From positions 496,001-560,000 of the forward strand of contig LN890288.1 of the NCBI GenBank assembly GCA_900016775.1: DNA of 64,000 nt, given 5' to 3'. The translations under genes and the position numbers were made by a program. The notes under the pieces are model-generated. The model made no database searches. It saw only the letters and a list, made by a program, of their open reading frames with translations, and had not been told where the DNA came from. The stretch comes from Serratia symbiotica. GTDB lineage: Bacteria > Pseudomonadota > Gammaproteobacteria > Enterobacterales > Enterobacteriaceae. Shown in pieces: positions 1 through 12,829 of this stretch (position 1 is the first letter of the stretch; each line of letters opens with the position of its first letter).

Positions 1-603
1 TTTATTGAACAGCCATTAAATGGAAGAGTAATGATTAATTTTTATAAAATAGCAGATATTACGGGTTCTGGGAGAATAAATTCATTAAAAGTAGCTTCTT
101 TTATTTTACGTAATAACCATAATAATTGGTATTATCCAGAATCTAATATTTTTATAAATCCTTTTAATATAACAACATTAACTTGTAATATTACTAATAC
201 AATTAAAACCATTAATATGGGTGTAATAGAAAAAAATGATTTTAAAGGTATAGGAAGTTGGCCAAGTTCAGATCATACTAAAGATATTATCATTCCTTTA
301 AATTGTAATACAAGTACACATGTAAGTATACAAGTTGATGGTATCATAGAAGATGCATCAAAAGGAATTCTAAAAATAAATAATTCTAATCAATGCCATA
401 CTAATAGCGTAGCATGTGGTATTGGTATACAATTATTATATAATAATATTCCATTATTTCTTGGATCAGAAATTCCAATAAATTTTAATGAATTTAAAAA
501 TAATTATAATATTGTATTAAAAGCAAGATATTATCAAATAGAAAAATTTATCAAACCAGGTAATGCTAATAGCAATGCTTCATTTACTATAACTTATCAA
601 TAA
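1..603 (+). CDS. Fimbrial adhesin / tip pilin, C-terminal part (5' end outside window)
   Basis: The reading frame is open to the left edge, so the Met at 31 is probably internal and the gene is cut by the window. The last 140 or so residues look like the pilin domain of chaperone-usher fimbriae: a first cysteine in TLTCNIT, a second in IPLNCNT about 45 residues later, a GIGIQLLYN strand, IVLKARYYQ, then GNANSNASFTITYQ with the penultimate Tyr typical of donor-strand pilins. The sequence before this domain and the extra NQCHTNSVAC cysteine pair resemble two-domain tip adhesins (FimH/MrkD-like) rather than a major rod subunit. It would be exported and assembled outside the outer membrane with a periplasmic chaperone and usher, neither of which is visible here. 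Family call is firm; adhesin versus minor subunit is inference. Confidence 0.75.
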   Translation, partial: FIEQPLNGRVMINFYKIADITGSGRINSLKVASFILRNNHNNWYYPESNIFINPFNITTLTCNITNTIKTINMGVIEKNDFKGIGSWPSSDHTKDIIIPLNCNTSTHVSIQVDGIIEDASKGILKINNSNQCHTNSVACGIGIQLLYNNIPLFLGSEIPINFNEFKNNYNIVLKARYYQIEKFIKPGNANSNASFTITYQ

Positions 604-954
604 TATATTAAATTATATTATTGATAATAATATTTAAATAAATTATTTCATATATATTATATATTATAATATAATAATAGTTATAAATAAATATTTTTAA
701 AAATATTATATTAATTTTATATAATTATGAAATTTATATTTATAAATTATTTATTTTTAATACAATTTTATATAATATTTAAATTAAAAAATAAAATAAA
801 AATTAACTTAATGATTAAATATTATTTTTTAATTTTTTTTATTATTAATATAATACAATAAATATAAATATTATATTTAACATATGATTTATTTTAAAAA
901 TAAAATTATATTTATTATTTAAAATTTATAAATTATTTATTAATGATAACTATT
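604..954. other. Gene-free AT spacer between the fimbrial gene and gmk
   Basis: Almost pure A/T with short runs and small inverted repeats and no open frame of note. It must hold the gmk promoter, but the background is so AT-rich that no -10/-35 pair stands out. Confidence 0.6.
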
Positions 955-1578
955 ATGAATCATGGTACACTTTATATTATTTCTGCTCCCAGTGGTACAG
1001 GAAAATCAAGTCTTATTCAAGCTTTATTAAAAACTCAATCGTTATGTAATATAAAAATTTCTATTTCATATACTACTCGTAAAATTAGACCAGGTGAATA
1101 TAATGGTAAACATTATTTTTTCATTTCAAAAAAATTATTTCTCCATATGATTAAAAAAAATGTATTTATTGAATATGCTATAGTCTTTGGAAATTATTAT
1201 GGTACTTCACGTACTTTAATTAAAAAAATATTATCAACAGGTTCAGATGTTTTTTTAGATATTAATTGGCAAGGAGCAAAAAAAATACGATCAGAAATAT
1301 CAAAAGTATGTAGTATTTTTCTTTTACCACCATCAAAAGAAGAATTAAATAGACGATTATTTCATCGTAAACAAGATAAAAAAGATATTATCTTAGAACG
1401 TATGACACAAGCTATCAATGATATGATACATTATATAGAATATGATTATTTAATTATTAATGATAATTTTAATTTAACATTATTTAATTTAAAAACAATT
1501 ATTCGTGCTGAACGTTTACGTTTAAATTATCAATTATTAATAAATAATAATTTAATTAATAAATTAATATCTATATAA
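955..1578 (+). CDS. gmk: Guanylate kinase
   Basis: Phosphorylates GMP to GDP in the cytosol, an essential step of guanine nucleotide supply. The P-loop [10 protein letters not shown] lies near the N-terminus, followed by the GMP-binding segment ([18 protein letters not shown]) and the lid around FGNYYGTSR; the C-terminal [11 protein letters not shown] and [10 protein letters not shown] match E. coli. I chose the ATG at 955 over the one at 943 because it gives [14 protein letters not shown], which aligns with the E. coli start, and exactly 207 residues, the E. coli length. Neither start has a clear Shine-Dalgarno sequence. rpoZ follows 58 bp downstream on the same strand, as in E. coli, so the two are probably co-transcribed. 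Confidence 0.96.
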   Translation: MNHGTLYIISAPSGTGKSSLIQALLKTQSLCNIKISISYTTRKIRPGEYNGKHYFFISKKLFLHMIKKNVFIEYAIVFGNYYGTSRTLIKKILSTGSDVFLDINWQGAKKIRSEISKVCSIFLLPPSKEELNRRLFHRKQDKKDIILERMTQAINDMIHYIEYDYLIINDNFNLTLFNLKTIIRAERLRLNYQLLINNNLINKLISI

Positions 1579-1636
1579 ATATATTATTAATAATTATATT
1601 TTATTTTTTATTTACTATTTATGGAGTAATATTAAT

Positions 1637-1876
1637 ATGGCACGTGTTACCGTTCAATATGCTGTAGAAAAAATTGGCAATCGCTTTGATTTAGTATTAG
1701 TTGCTGCACGTAGAGCACGTCAAATTCAAACTGGTGGAAAAAATATACTTATTCCTAAAGAAAATAATAAACATACTATTATTGCACTGCGTGAAATTGA
1801 AGCGGGTTTAATTACTAAAAAAATATTAGATATATATACTTATGAAGAAAAAAAACATATAAAAAACAACAATTAA
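1637..1876 (+). CDS. rpoZ: RNA polymerase omega subunit
   Basis: Small subunit that helps assemble RNA polymerase around beta-prime. The N-terminal two thirds ([29 protein letters not shown]) is nearly identical to E. coli. The protein is 79 residues against 91; the acidic, alanine-rich tail is replaced by a short Lys/Asn tail. A GGAG Shine-Dalgarno lies about 10 bases before the ATG. In E. coli spoT follows directly; here the next gene is the convergent mnmE, so the spoT end of the operon has been lost or moved. With that neighbour gone, an omega role in ppGpp binding may no longer matter (inference). Confidence 0.96.
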   Translation: MARVTVQYAVEKIGNRFDLVLVAARRARQIQTGGKNILIPKENNKHTIIALREIEAGLITKKILDIYTYEEKKHIKNNN

Positions 1877-1929
1877 TAATTATTTTTTTAAAATAAAATT
1901 AATTAAACAAATATTATAATTTAACAATA

Positions 1930-3294
1930 TTATTTTCCAATACAAAATGTTGAAAAAATACGTTCTAATAAATTATCTGAAGTAAAATTACCAGTAATTT
2001 TATTTAATTCTTGTTGTACTAATCTTAGTTCTTCAGCTAATAAATCATATGTATAAATATTTTGTATATAATTTTTACCTTTAATTAAATAATTTTTTGC
2101 TTTCTTTAATGCTTCTAAATGACGTTGTCTTGCTAAAAAATTATTTTCTGTATTATTATTTAAATTTATATTTTTTTTTAAATAATTCTTTAATAAATCT
2201 ATACCTTCACCTGTATAAGCAGATAAATAAATTAATGGATAATTATTTAATTTTACTATTTTTGAGGTTTCATGAGTTATATCAATTTTATTTCGTATAA
2301 TAATAATAGATAAATCTTTAGAAATATATTTTTTTAAAGTTAATAACATTTTTGTTGAATCAGTAAAAATAGTAGTAGTACTATCTATTACCAATAATAT
2401 TATATTGGCTTTTTTTATTTCATTTAAAGCATAATTAATACCAATTTTTTCAATTTTATTATTTGATTTTCGTAAACCAGCAGTATCTATAATACATAAT
2501 GGTATACCATCAATATTAATATATTCACGTAATATATCACGTGTAGTACCAGGAATATCTGTCACAATTGCTGTATTATATCCAATTAATAAATTAAAGA
2601 TAGTAGATTTACCTGAATTTGGTTTACCAATAATTACTATTTTTTTTTCTTCACGTAAAATACTACTACAATTTGCTTCATAATAAATTTTATCTAAATT
2701 TATTAAAATACTGTTATAATTCATTGCAATTTTTTTAATAAATAAAAAATTTGTTTTTTCATTTGGAAAATCAATTTCTGATTCTATATCAATCCTTAAG
2801 TTTATAAGTTTCTTTACCAATTTATTAATTAAAGTAGAAAAGTTTCCTTGTAATGAATTTATTGCTGATTTAGCTGCTTGTTCAGAATGAGCATCAATTA
2901 AATCAGAAATAGCTTCTGCTTGTGTTAAATCTAGTTTATTATTTATAAATGCACGCTTACAAAATTCACCAGGATGAGCAATTCGTACATTAGATTGTGA
3001 TAATATGCATTTTAATAATAAATTAACAATTACTAATCCACCATGACCTTGTAATTCTAAAACATCTTCTCCTGTAAATGAATTTGGCGCTGGAAACCAC
3101 AATGCAATACCTTTATCTAATATTTTTCCATTAATATCAAAAAATGAAAGATAATTAGCATATCGTGGTTTAGGTAATTTACCTAATAAAATTAAAGCAA
3201 GTTTTTTAGTTTCCGTTCCAGAAATACGTAAAATACTAATACCTCCACGTCCAATAGGAGTAGCTTGTGCTACAATAGTATCAGTAATACTCAT
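1930..3294 (-). CDS. mnmE: tRNA modification GTPase MnmE
   Basis: With MnmG it installs the cmnm5/nm5 group on U34 of tRNAs reading NNA/NNG codons. The protein has 454 residues, as in E. coli, with the N-terminal tetrahydrofolate-binding domain (DTIVAQATPIGRGGISILRISG), a helical domain, an inserted G domain (P-loop GKPNSGKST, DTAGLR, NKID) and the C-terminal FCIGK with its catalytic Cys. In E. coli mnmE closes the rpmH-rnpA-yidD-yidC block; here that block is about 50 kb away, so a rearrangement has separated them. It is convergent with rpoZ. Confidence 0.97.
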   Translation of the reverse strand: MSITDTIVAQATPIGRGGISILRISGTETKKLALILLGKLPKPRYANYLSFFDINGKILDKGIALWFPAPNSFTGEDVLELQGHGGLVIVNLLLKCILSQSNVRIAHPGEFCKRAFINNKLDLTQAEAISDLIDAHSEQAAKSAINSLQGNFSTLINKLVKKLINLRIDIESEIDFPNEKTNFLFIKKIAMNYNSILINLDKIYYEANCSSILREEKKIVIIGKPNSGKSTIFNLLIGYNTAIVTDIPGTTRDILREYINIDGIPLCIIDTAGLRKSNNKIEKIGINYALNEIKKANIILLVIDSTTTIFTDSTKMLLTLKKYISKDLSIIIIRNKIDITHETSKIVKLNNYPLIYLSAYTGEGIDLLKNYLKKNINLNNNTENNFLARQRHLEALKKAKNYLIKGKNYIQNIYTYDLLAEELRLVQQELNKITGNFTSDNLLERIFSTFCIGK

Positions 3295-3520
3295 ATTTTT
3301 ATTCCTTTATTTAAAAAATATAATATAATTTACTTTTTATTAATTTATATTAAATTATATAAATTTTATTTAATTAATATTTATAATATTATTATATATT
3401 TAATTATATTAATAAACTATCTAATTATTAAAATAAAAATAAATTTTATAGTATATATAATATAAATAATATGATAAAATAATATTAATTTTAAATATTA
3501 ATTTTTTTTAAGAAAATAAC

Positions 3521-3997
3521 ATGAAAATTATTGAAGGTAATATTATTAATCCAGATGCACATATTGCAATTGCAATTGTACGTTTTAACAATTTTATAAA
3601 CAAAAATCTTCTTCAAGGTGCTTGTGATACTTTAAAACGTATTGGTCAAATTAAAGAAGAAAATATTACTATAGTATGGATACCTGGTTCATATGAATTA
3701 CCATTAATTATACGTTTATTAGCTATTACAAATAAATATGATGCAATTATTGCGTTAGGTACTATTATTCGTGGAAATACTACACATTATCAACATATAG
3801 CACATGAAACTAGTGCGGGAATTTGTAATATTTCTTTAAATACTGAAATACCTATTACTTTTGGTATACTTACTACAGATAATATTGAACAAGCTATAGA
3901 ACGTGCTGGTACAAAATTAGGAAATAAAGGCTCTGAAGCTGCTTTAGCAGCACTAGAAATGATTAATATCATTAAACATATTAAAAATTTAATATAA
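3521..3997 (+). CDS. ribE: 6,7-dimethyl-8-ribityllumazine synthase
   Basis: Condenses 5-amino-6-ribitylaminouracil with 3,4-dihydroxybutanone phosphate to give lumazine, the penultimate step of riboflavin synthesis. Full length (158 residues, E. coli 156). Visible motifs: ARFNNFIN-like ribityl site ([13 protein letters not shown]), [26 protein letters not shown] with the catalytic-region His, and [16 protein letters not shown]. The partner riboflavin synthase is at 28072-28716, so both last steps are in this window. It is not next to nusB or ribD as in E. coli. Also named ribH in other organisms. Confidence 0.97.
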   Translation: MKIIEGNIINPDAHIAIAIVRFNNFINKNLLQGACDTLKRIGQIKEENITIVWIPGSYELPLIIRLLAITNKYDAIIALGTIIRGNTTHYQHIAHETSAGICNISLNTEIPITFGILTTDNIEQAIERAGTKLGNKGSEAALAALEMINIIKHIKNLI

Positions 3998-4019
3998 TAT
4001 TTTATATAATTTATTTTAA

Positions 4020-4895
4020 TTATTTATTGAAATATTTTTTAAAATTAATATAAGGGTATATACTTCCATATTTTCCAAATAAAATCGAAATAAAAAATAT
4101 TATACTAGCACTTAAAACAATTGTTGGACCTGCAGGTAATAAAGAATAATATGACCACTCTAAACCTATAAAACTAGAAATCATACCAAATATTATTGAT
4201 ATTATTAATATATTTGGTAAATTACATGACCAAAAACGTGCACTAGCAGCAGGTACCATCATTAAACCTACTGACATTAAAGTACCTAATATTTGAAAAC
4301 CTGCCACTAAATTAATAACAACTAAAAATAAAAATAATCCATTAATTAAAAATAATAATTTTGGAGAATTTACTTTTAAAAAAGTAGTATCAAAAGATTC
4401 AATAACTAATGCACGATATAAGATTGCTGATATTAATAATGAAAAACTAACAATTATACCTACCATTAACATAGTATTAGAATCTATTAATAAAATTGAT
4501 CCAAATAATATATTTAATAAATCAATATTTGAACCATACATTGATATTATTATTACACCAAATGATAAAGAACCAAGATAAAAACCAGCAAAACTAGCAT
4601 CTTCTTTTAATAATGTATGACGACTTACAAAACTGGATAATATTGCTATTAAAAAACCTGCAATACATCCACCAATACTTATCGAAATAAGAGATACACC
4701 ATAAATTAAATAACTTATTGCCACACCAGGTAAGATAGCATGTGATAATGCATCACCAAATAAACTCATACGACGTAATAATAAAAATACTCCTAATGGT
4801 GTTGTACTTAATGATAATGCTAAACACGCAATTAAAGCTCGACGCATGAAACCAAAAGATATAAAAGGATCAAATAATAAATATAATAATGTCAT
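4020..4895 (-). CDS. Metal (Zn/Mn-type) ABC transporter permease, ABC-3 family
   Basis: An integral membrane permease of about eight or nine hydrophobic segments over 291 residues. The signature RRMSLFGDALSHAILPGVAISYL and the conserved LVAGFQILGTLMSVGLMMVPAASARFW place it in the ZnuB/SitC/YfeC family of zinc, manganese or iron chelate importers. The N-terminus (LLFDPFISFGFMRRAL) is closer to the SitC/D-YfeC/D type than to E. coli ZnuB, so I leave the symbol blank. Neither the ATPase nor the periplasmic metal-binding protein lies beside it; it is convergent with ribE and is followed upstream by tsgA on the same strand. It only works if its partners are encoded elsewhere. Confidence 0.85.
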   Translation of the reverse strand: MTLLYLLFDPFISFGFMRRALIACLALSLSTTPLGVFLLLRRMSLFGDALSHAILPGVAISYLIYGVSLISISIGGCIAGFLIAILSSFVSRHTLLKEDASFAGFYLGSLSFGVIIISMYGSNIDLLNILFGSILLIDSNTMLMVGIIVSFSLLISAILYRALVIESFDTTFLKVNSPKLLFLINGLFLFLVVINLVAGFQILGTLMSVGLMMVPAASARFWSCNLPNILIISIIFGMISSFIGLEWSYYSLLPAGPTIVLSASIIFFISILFGKYGSIYPYINFKKYFNK

Positions 4896-5068
4896 AAATA
4901 ATCACTATTTTAAATCAATAATTAATAAATTTTAAGATCTACATAATGTTTAAAAATATAATAATATTTATATAATTATATTTTTATAAAAATATCATAT
5001 ACTATAAATAATATTTTATTATTTATATAAATAAATTAATTAATGATATTTTATAATAATTATTATTA

Positions 5069-6244
5069 TTAATTAATATATTGACGATGTTTAGTTACAA
5101 AACCCAACAATACACACATTATTACTACTATAAAATATAAACCAGTAGAAATATTTAATGCTGCTAATATTCCTTGATTTTTTACAATAGGAGTTGTGAT
5201 TAAAAAAGTTAATACTGTACCAATAGTACCACAAGTTAAAATTAAATTAACTAATTTAGGCGAAGTAATTTTAGTTTGTAAAGAACCTAAAGTAATCAAT
5301 GTAGTATAAATTGCACTAGAAACAAAACCTAAAATTATTATATAATAATTTAAAAATTTAGAATGATTAGTATTAATAAATAAATACATAAAAATTGTTG
5401 ATAACAAAGATAAAATAGTAATAATTTTTTGCAAATCAAAAAAACGTAATATATAACTAAAAACCCACATTCCTATCATATAAAAAGTCCAAAAATCACT
5501 AATTAATTTTCCAGCTTGATTAATATTCATACCAAATGATTTATTTACATATTCTGGTACCCACTGAATAAAACTAAGTTGACCTAATATATAACATAAT
5601 GCAGCAATAGATAAAAATAATACTCCAATTCCCCATTGTTCTTGAATATATATAGATTTCATATATATATTTTTTTTTATTAAGATAGGAAATCTTGTAT
5701 ATAATGTTAATATAAAAATACCTAAATACAATAATGCAATACAAACATAAATCCAATACCAATTAATCTTATGTTCTAATAACATAGCAGTAATTATAGG
5801 AAATATCATACCAGACATACTAAAAAAAGAATCAGTAAGAAGTAAACGTGAAGCACGTTTATGACCATTATATATATAAGTAATTAAAAAAGTACCTATA
5901 GACATTGTAATACCACTAATAAATCCTAAAATAAATAAACAAAAAGATAACAAAATTAAATTTTTACTTAATATCAATCCAATTATTGATAACAACATTA
6001 AAATAAAACCTAAAAATAGTTGATATTTTAATGTTATAATTTCTATTAACCAAGAATTAAAAAAAATTGCTATTAAAATACCAACATTAAGAAAAGTAAA
6101 AATATAACTAATATTTGTAACTGATACATTAAAATATTTTGCAATATTTTCCATTACCATTCCTGTAATAATTACTAATGCACCTGTTAATGCATATGAA
6201 AGAAAGCTAATCCACAAAAGTTTTATACGGTTGCTATCATTCAT
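5069..6244 (-). CDS. tsgA: Major facilitator superfamily transporter TsgA
   Basis: Twelve-segment inner membrane protein, 391 residues (E. coli 393). The first 35 residues ([20 protein letters not shown]) and later blocks such as [45 protein letters not shown] segment and [20 protein letters not shown] follow E. coli TsgA closely. The substrate is not known with certainty; the family was named for a tellurite/selenite-related Salmonella gene. Retention in such a reduced genome suggests a real transport role. Stands alone, upstream of the metal permease on the same strand with about 170 bp between them. Confidence 0.92.
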   Translation of the reverse strand: MNDSNRIKLLWISFLSYALTGALVIITGMVMENIAKYFNVSVTNISYIFTFLNVGILIAIFFNSWLIEIITLKYQLFLGFILMLLSIIGLILSKNLILLSFCLFILGFISGITMSIGTFLITYIYNGHKRASRLLLTDSFFSMSGMIFPIITAMLLEHKINWYWIYVCIALLYLGIFILTLYTRFPILIKKNIYMKSIYIQEQWGIGVLFLSIAALCYILGQLSFIQWVPEYVNKSFGMNINQAGKLISDFWTFYMIGMWVFSYILRFFDLQKIITILSLLSTIFMYLFINTNHSKFLNYYIIILGFVSSAIYTTLITLGSLQTKITSPKLVNLILTCGTIGTVLTFLITTPIVKNQGILAALNISTGLYFIVVIMCVLLGFVTKHRQYIN

Positions 6245-6671
6245 TTTTATACCTAATTAATGTTAATATAAATAAAAAAATATAATACATATTATAAAAA
6301 AAATAAAAACGATGTAAATAATTAAATTAATAATAATATAATTATATATAAATTTTAATCCTTAAAATTATTATATAATTAACATTTTTAGATATGTATA
6401 TAAATAAAACAAATTAATTTAAATAAAATAATTAATAAAATTACATTATTTTATTTTAATATATGTAAAATAATTATAAAAATAATTAAATAATATATAT
6501 TATATTAAATTAAATAATTTATATTATATATTATAATAAAACAATATTAATATATAAATTAATATTATTTTATATTTTATTATTAAATAAATAATAAATA
6601 ATTTTATATTTTAAAAATATATATTTAATTTAATAAATTTAAAAATATATTATATTATTATTTAAATAATA
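6245..6671. other. Gene-free AT spacer between tsgA and ppa
   Basis: Upstream region of tsgA and downstream region of ppa (both on the minus strand). It is nearly all A/T; I see no open frame, RNA gene or GC-containing hairpin. Confidence 0.6.
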
Positions 6672-7199
6672 TTATTTATTTTTTCTTTTCACAGAAGATA
6701 AAATTTCAGATTTTGCTTCCTCAGAATCTATCCAACCTTCAATTTTTACCCATTTTTTTATTTCTAAATCTTTATAATGCTGAAAAAAATGAACAATTTT
6801 AATACATAATGATTCCGGTAAATCATTTATATTTTTAATGTCATTATATTCTTTAGTTAATTTATAATGTGGAACAGCAATTATTTTTATATCCTCTCCA
6901 GATTCATCAATCATTTTTAATGCACCAATTGGACGAGAACGTATAACTGAACCCGATTGTAATGGATATATTGTAGGTACTAATACATCAATAGGATCAC
7001 CATCTAAAGAAATAGTATTATTTATATATCCATAATTACATGGATAAGACATTGAAGTAGGTAAAAATCTATCTACAAATAATGTATTTGTATTTTTATC
7101 TATTTCATATTTTACTGGAACAGAATTAGCTGAAATTTCTATAATTACATAAATATCTTCTGGAACATTTTTACCAGATGGTATTAAATTAAAACTCAT
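6672..7199 (-). CDS. ppa: Inorganic pyrophosphatase
   Basis: Hydrolyses pyrophosphate in the cytosol and so drives polymerisation reactions. Family I motifs are present: [24 protein letters not shown], and the metal-binding DGDPIDVLV plus [13 protein letters not shown]. An in-frame extension to 7250 exists, but the start at 7199 gives [18 protein letters not shown], which aligns with the E. coli start, has an AGGAAAG Shine-Dalgarno just upstream, and yields 175 residues (E. coli 176). Confidence 0.96.
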   Translation of the reverse strand: MSFNLIPSGKNVPEDIYVIIEISANSVPVKYEIDKNTNTLFVDRFLPTSMSYPCNYGYINNTISLDGDPIDVLVPTIYPLQSGSVIRSRPIGALKMIDESGEDIKIIAVPHYKLTKEYNDIKNINDLPESLCIKIVHFFQHYKDLEIKKWVKIEGWIDSEEAKSEILSSVKRKNK

Positions 7200-7464
7200 G
7201 TTTCTTTCCTTTAATTTTATATAATTTATTAAAATATATATTAATATCAATTTTTAAATTTTATATAATACTATGTATTAATATATATTTTATAATGTAA
7301 AACTAATATTAAAAATATATTTATTTGATTTTTATTAAATATTATTTTAAAATATTTAATAAAAAATAAAAATTATAATTAATAATATTTATAATATCGA
7401 TTTTAAAAATATTAAATAATAATAAAATTATTTATAAATATATATTTTAATATATAATATATTT

Positions 7465-7788
7465 TTATTTAATTAAATCAAAAATAACTTTAGTTTGTAA
7501 TTTTACAGCTTTATTAAATATTTCATTAAAAGATCGCTTACTACGATTACAAATCCAAACATTATCACAATAATTAAAATGATAACCGTTAGTTATAGTA
7601 GCTAACCATATTTGATGAATTGATTCTTGACGATTAATTATAATTTTACTATTATTTTCAAAAATTAATGTCATTACATTACCATAAATTTCATAATCAA
7701 TATCTATACTTTCAGAAATATTATTGATTACCTCTTCAATATTAAATATTAAATTATCAGCTAATTGATGAAATTGACTATTATTCAT
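7465..7788 (-). CDS. cyaY: Frataxin homologue CyaY
   Basis: Iron-binding regulator of iron-sulfur cluster assembly on IscS. It has 107 residues (E. coli 106), with NNSQFHQLADNLIFNIEE, the central beta-sheet FENNSKIIINRQESIHQIWLA, and GYHFNY. Some N-terminal acidic residues typical of the iron-binding ridge remain (EEVINN, SIDIDYE). Divergent from lptM and dapF exactly as in E. coli. It goes with erpA (41453-41797) and grxD (28895-29248) as the iron-sulfur genes in the window. Confidence 0.95.
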   Translation of the reverse strand: MNNSQFHQLADNLIFNIEEVINNISESIDIDYEIYGNVMTLIFENNSKIIINRQESIHQIWLATITNGYHFNYCDNVWICNRSKRSFNEIFNKAVKLQTKVIFDLIK

Positions 7789-7868
7789 ATCTAATTCCTA
7801 TTTCATTTACATTATTTATTTATAATAATAAAATATTATTCATAAATTATAAATTTAAATATATATAT

Positions 7869-7982
7869 ATGAAAAAAAAACTACAATATATATTACTTGT
7901 AATATTACTAATAAATCTTTCTAACTGCGGATTAAAAGGTCCATTATTTTTTTTCACGAATGATATAATTAGTGATAAATAA
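7869..7982 (+). CDS. lptM: LPS-assembly lipoprotein LptM (YifL), strongly shortened
   Basis: A 37-residue open frame: MKKK, a hydrophobic stretch, then LSNC followed by GLKGPLFFF. The cysteine at residue 20 with the CGLKGPL block is the hallmark of LptM/YifL, and its position between cyaY and dapF is the same as in E. coli. E. coli LptM has about 67 residues; here almost everything after the lipidated N-terminus is gone. The lipobox has Asn just before the Cys, which is unusual. In E. coli LptM binds the LptD-LptE translocon and aids LptD oxidation. There is no clear Shine-Dalgarno; the ATG follows an AT repeat. Confidence 0.85.
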   Translation: MKKKLQYILLVILLINLSNCGLKGPLFFFTNDIISDK

Positions 7983-8109
7983 TTATTATTTTATATAAAA
8001 ATAAATTATATAATAAATAAAATTCTTTAATAAAAAATACTAGTAACTAACAAAACATTTTAATTACATTAATATACTATATATTATAATAAATATTGGA
8101 GAATGTAAT

Positions 8110-8934
8110 ATGTGGTTTTCCAAAATGCATGGTTTAGGTAATGATTTTATCATATTAGATGGTATTAATCAAAATATCCAATTTTCATCTAAATTAATTA
8201 AAAAACTATCTAATAGAAATACAGGAATTGGATTTGATCAATTATTAATAGTTGAATCATCTAATAATCCTAAATTAGATTTTAATTATCGAATATTTAA
8301 TGCTAATGGTAATGAAGTAACACAATGTGGAAATGGTGCACGTTGTTTTGCATATTTTGTACAAAAAAAAGGATTAACTAAAAAAAAGAAAATACATGTG
8401 AGTACAAAAACAGGCAATATAATTATGAATATAATTAAAAATAATAAAATCTCTGTTAATATGGGTAAACCAAATTTTAAAAAAAAAATAACTTTTCATC
8501 TTATTCAAAGTATAAAAGAAATTAATGATACTTATAAAAATTTAAATATTAAATTATTTGGTATAGTATCCATAGGAAATCCACATTGTGTTATCCAAGT
8601 AACTAATATTAATTCTGAAAAAATAAAATTAATTGGATCTATTTTAGAAAAAAATAAATGTTTTCCTGAACGAGCAAATATTGGATTTATAAAAATAATT
8701 ACTAAAAAATGTATTAAACTACGTGTTTATGAACGTGATGTAGGTGAAACAAAAGCTTGTGGTAGTGGAGCATGTGCTGCTGTAGCTATAGGTATTCAAA
8801 AAAAAATATTATCTAATAAAGTACATGTAAAACTTTTAGGGGGGAATTTATCTATTTATTGGAAAGGAAAAAATGATTCATTATTTATGATAGGTCCAGC
8901 TACTCATGTTTATGATGGATTTATAAAAATATAA
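8110..8934 (+). CDS. dapF: Diaminopimelate epimerase
   Basis: Interconverts LL- and meso-diaminopimelate for peptidoglycan and lysine synthesis. It has 274 residues, identical to the E. coli length. Both catalytic cysteines are present: Cys73 in TQCGNGARC and the second in KACGSGAC. The N-terminus [11 protein letters not shown] and ERANIGF are typical. GGAG lies about 8 bases before the ATG. Follows lptM by 127 bp. The usual downstream yigA-xerC is missing. Presence suggests the cell still makes a peptidoglycan wall. Confidence 0.97.
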   Translation: MWFSKMHGLGNDFIILDGINQNIQFSSKLIKKLSNRNTGIGFDQLLIVESSNNPKLDFNYRIFNANGNEVTQCGNGARCFAYFVQKKGLTKKKKIHVSTKTGNIIMNIIKNNKISVNMGKPNFKKKITFHLIQSIKEINDTYKNLNIKLFGIVSIGNPHCVIQVTNINSEKIKLIGSILEKNKCFPERANIGFIKIITKKCIKLRVYERDVGETKACGSGACAAVAIGIQKKILSNKVHVKLLGGNLSIYWKGKNDSLFMIGPATHVYDGFIKI

Positions 8935-9251
8935 TATATAATATAAATATTAATATAATATAAGAATATTACACTAAATTACATTATAAAATATAATTAA
9001 AAATAAAATAAATTATTACTAAAATAAATTTATTATATAAATAATATATAATATATACAGTAAAATTTTAAATTATAAATTCATAAAAATAATATAAAAT
9101 ATTTCTTAAAATTATATGATTAATAATATTAATAAATTTATTATTAATATTATCAATAATTTATAAAAAAAAAATAAAATCATTTATCATATCTTATAAT
9201 AAAGATATTTAATTAATTAAAAATAACAACAAATTTATATAAAATAATTAA
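8935..9251. other. Gene-free spacer between convergent dapF and gyrB
   Basis: Three-prime flank of both genes. AT-only with short inverted repeats that could serve as weak terminators; no gene visible. Confidence 0.6.
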
Positions 9252-12316
<3,065 letters not shown>

Positions 12317-12390
12317 ACGCTCGTAACTCAGTGGGAAAGAGTATTATTTTCCGAAAGTAATAGTCACAGGTTCGAATCCTGTCGAGCGTA
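12317..12390 (+). tRNA. argX: tRNA-Arg (anticodon CCG)
   Basis: Acceptor stem ACGCTCG pairs with CGAGCGT, discriminator A, T-arm AGGTTCGAATCCT. The anticodon stem TTATT/AGTAA encloses the loop TTCCGAA, so the anticodon is CCG, reading CGG. Sequence and order (Arg-CCG, His, Leu-CAG) match E. coli argX-hisR-leuT. CCA is not encoded. Keeping a tRNA for the rare CGG codon in such an AT-rich genome is noteworthy. Confidence 0.93.
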
Positions 12391-12440
12391 TTTAAAATAT
12401 AATATATAAAATATATTATATATTATATTATAATTATTAT

Positions 12441-12517
12441 GGTGGCTATAGTTCAGTTGGTAGAGCTCTGGATTGTGATTCCAGTTGTCGTGGGTTCGAG
12501 TCCCATTAGCCACCCCA
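12441..12517 (+). tRNA. hisR: tRNA-His (anticodon GTG)
   Basis: Begins GGTGGCTATAG with the extra G-1 of tRNA-His, anticodon loop TTGTGAT inside CTGGA/TCCAG, T-arm GGGTTCGAGTCCC, and ends AGCCACC-CCA. CCA is encoded here, unlike in the other three tRNAs of the window. Nearly identical to E. coli hisR. Confidence 0.96.
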
Positions 12518-12550
12518 ATCACAATAAAAACATATAAATCATTTTATTAT

Positions 12551-12638
12551 GCGAAGATGGCGAAATTGGTAAACGCTCTAATTTCAGGTATTAGTGTTTT
12601 TAAAAAAAAACTTGAGGGTTCAATTCCCTCTCTTCGCA
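12551..12638 (+). tRNA. leuT: tRNA-Leu (anticodon CAG)
   Basis: A class II tRNA with acceptor GCGAAGA/TCTTCGC, D-arm GGCGAAATTGGTAAACGC, anticodon stem CTAAT/ATTAG around TTCAGGT (CAG), and a long variable arm with an A-run. T-arm GGGTTCAATTCCC. CCA is not encoded. In E. coli proM follows; no proline tRNA is visible here. Confidence 0.94.
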
Positions 12639-12741
12639 TAAAATATATATTTAAATAAATATTAAAATAATTAAAAATATAAAAATTATTTAATAATATA
12701 TTATAAAATAATTATCATTTTAAAATAATTAATAATAAACA

Positions 12742-12776
12742 TATAAATCCGGAAATATAAAATTTCCGGATTTATA
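12742..12776. terminator. Bidirectional terminator between tRNA-Leu and grpE
   Basis: A perfect stem with AAATCCGGAAAT (12745-12756) and ATTTCCGGATTT (12762-12773) around a 5-base loop, extended three A/T pairs outward. CCGG in this background is conspicuous. It lies between the plus-strand tRNA operon and the 3' end of minus-strand grpE and can serve both. Confidence 0.75.
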
Positions 12777-12829
12777 AAATATTTATAAAATATTTAATTT
12801 ATTTAAAAAATAAAAATAAAATTATATAA

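Noticed and set aside
3265-3465. 66-codon frame on the plus strand upstream of ribE
   Set aside because: Overlaps the mnmE start on the other strand and is an Ile/Tyr/Leu string typical of translated AT spacer.
7200-7250. In-frame N-terminal extension of ppa
   Set aside because: The start at 7199 has a good AGGAAAG and aligns with the E. coli N-terminus; the extension has neither.
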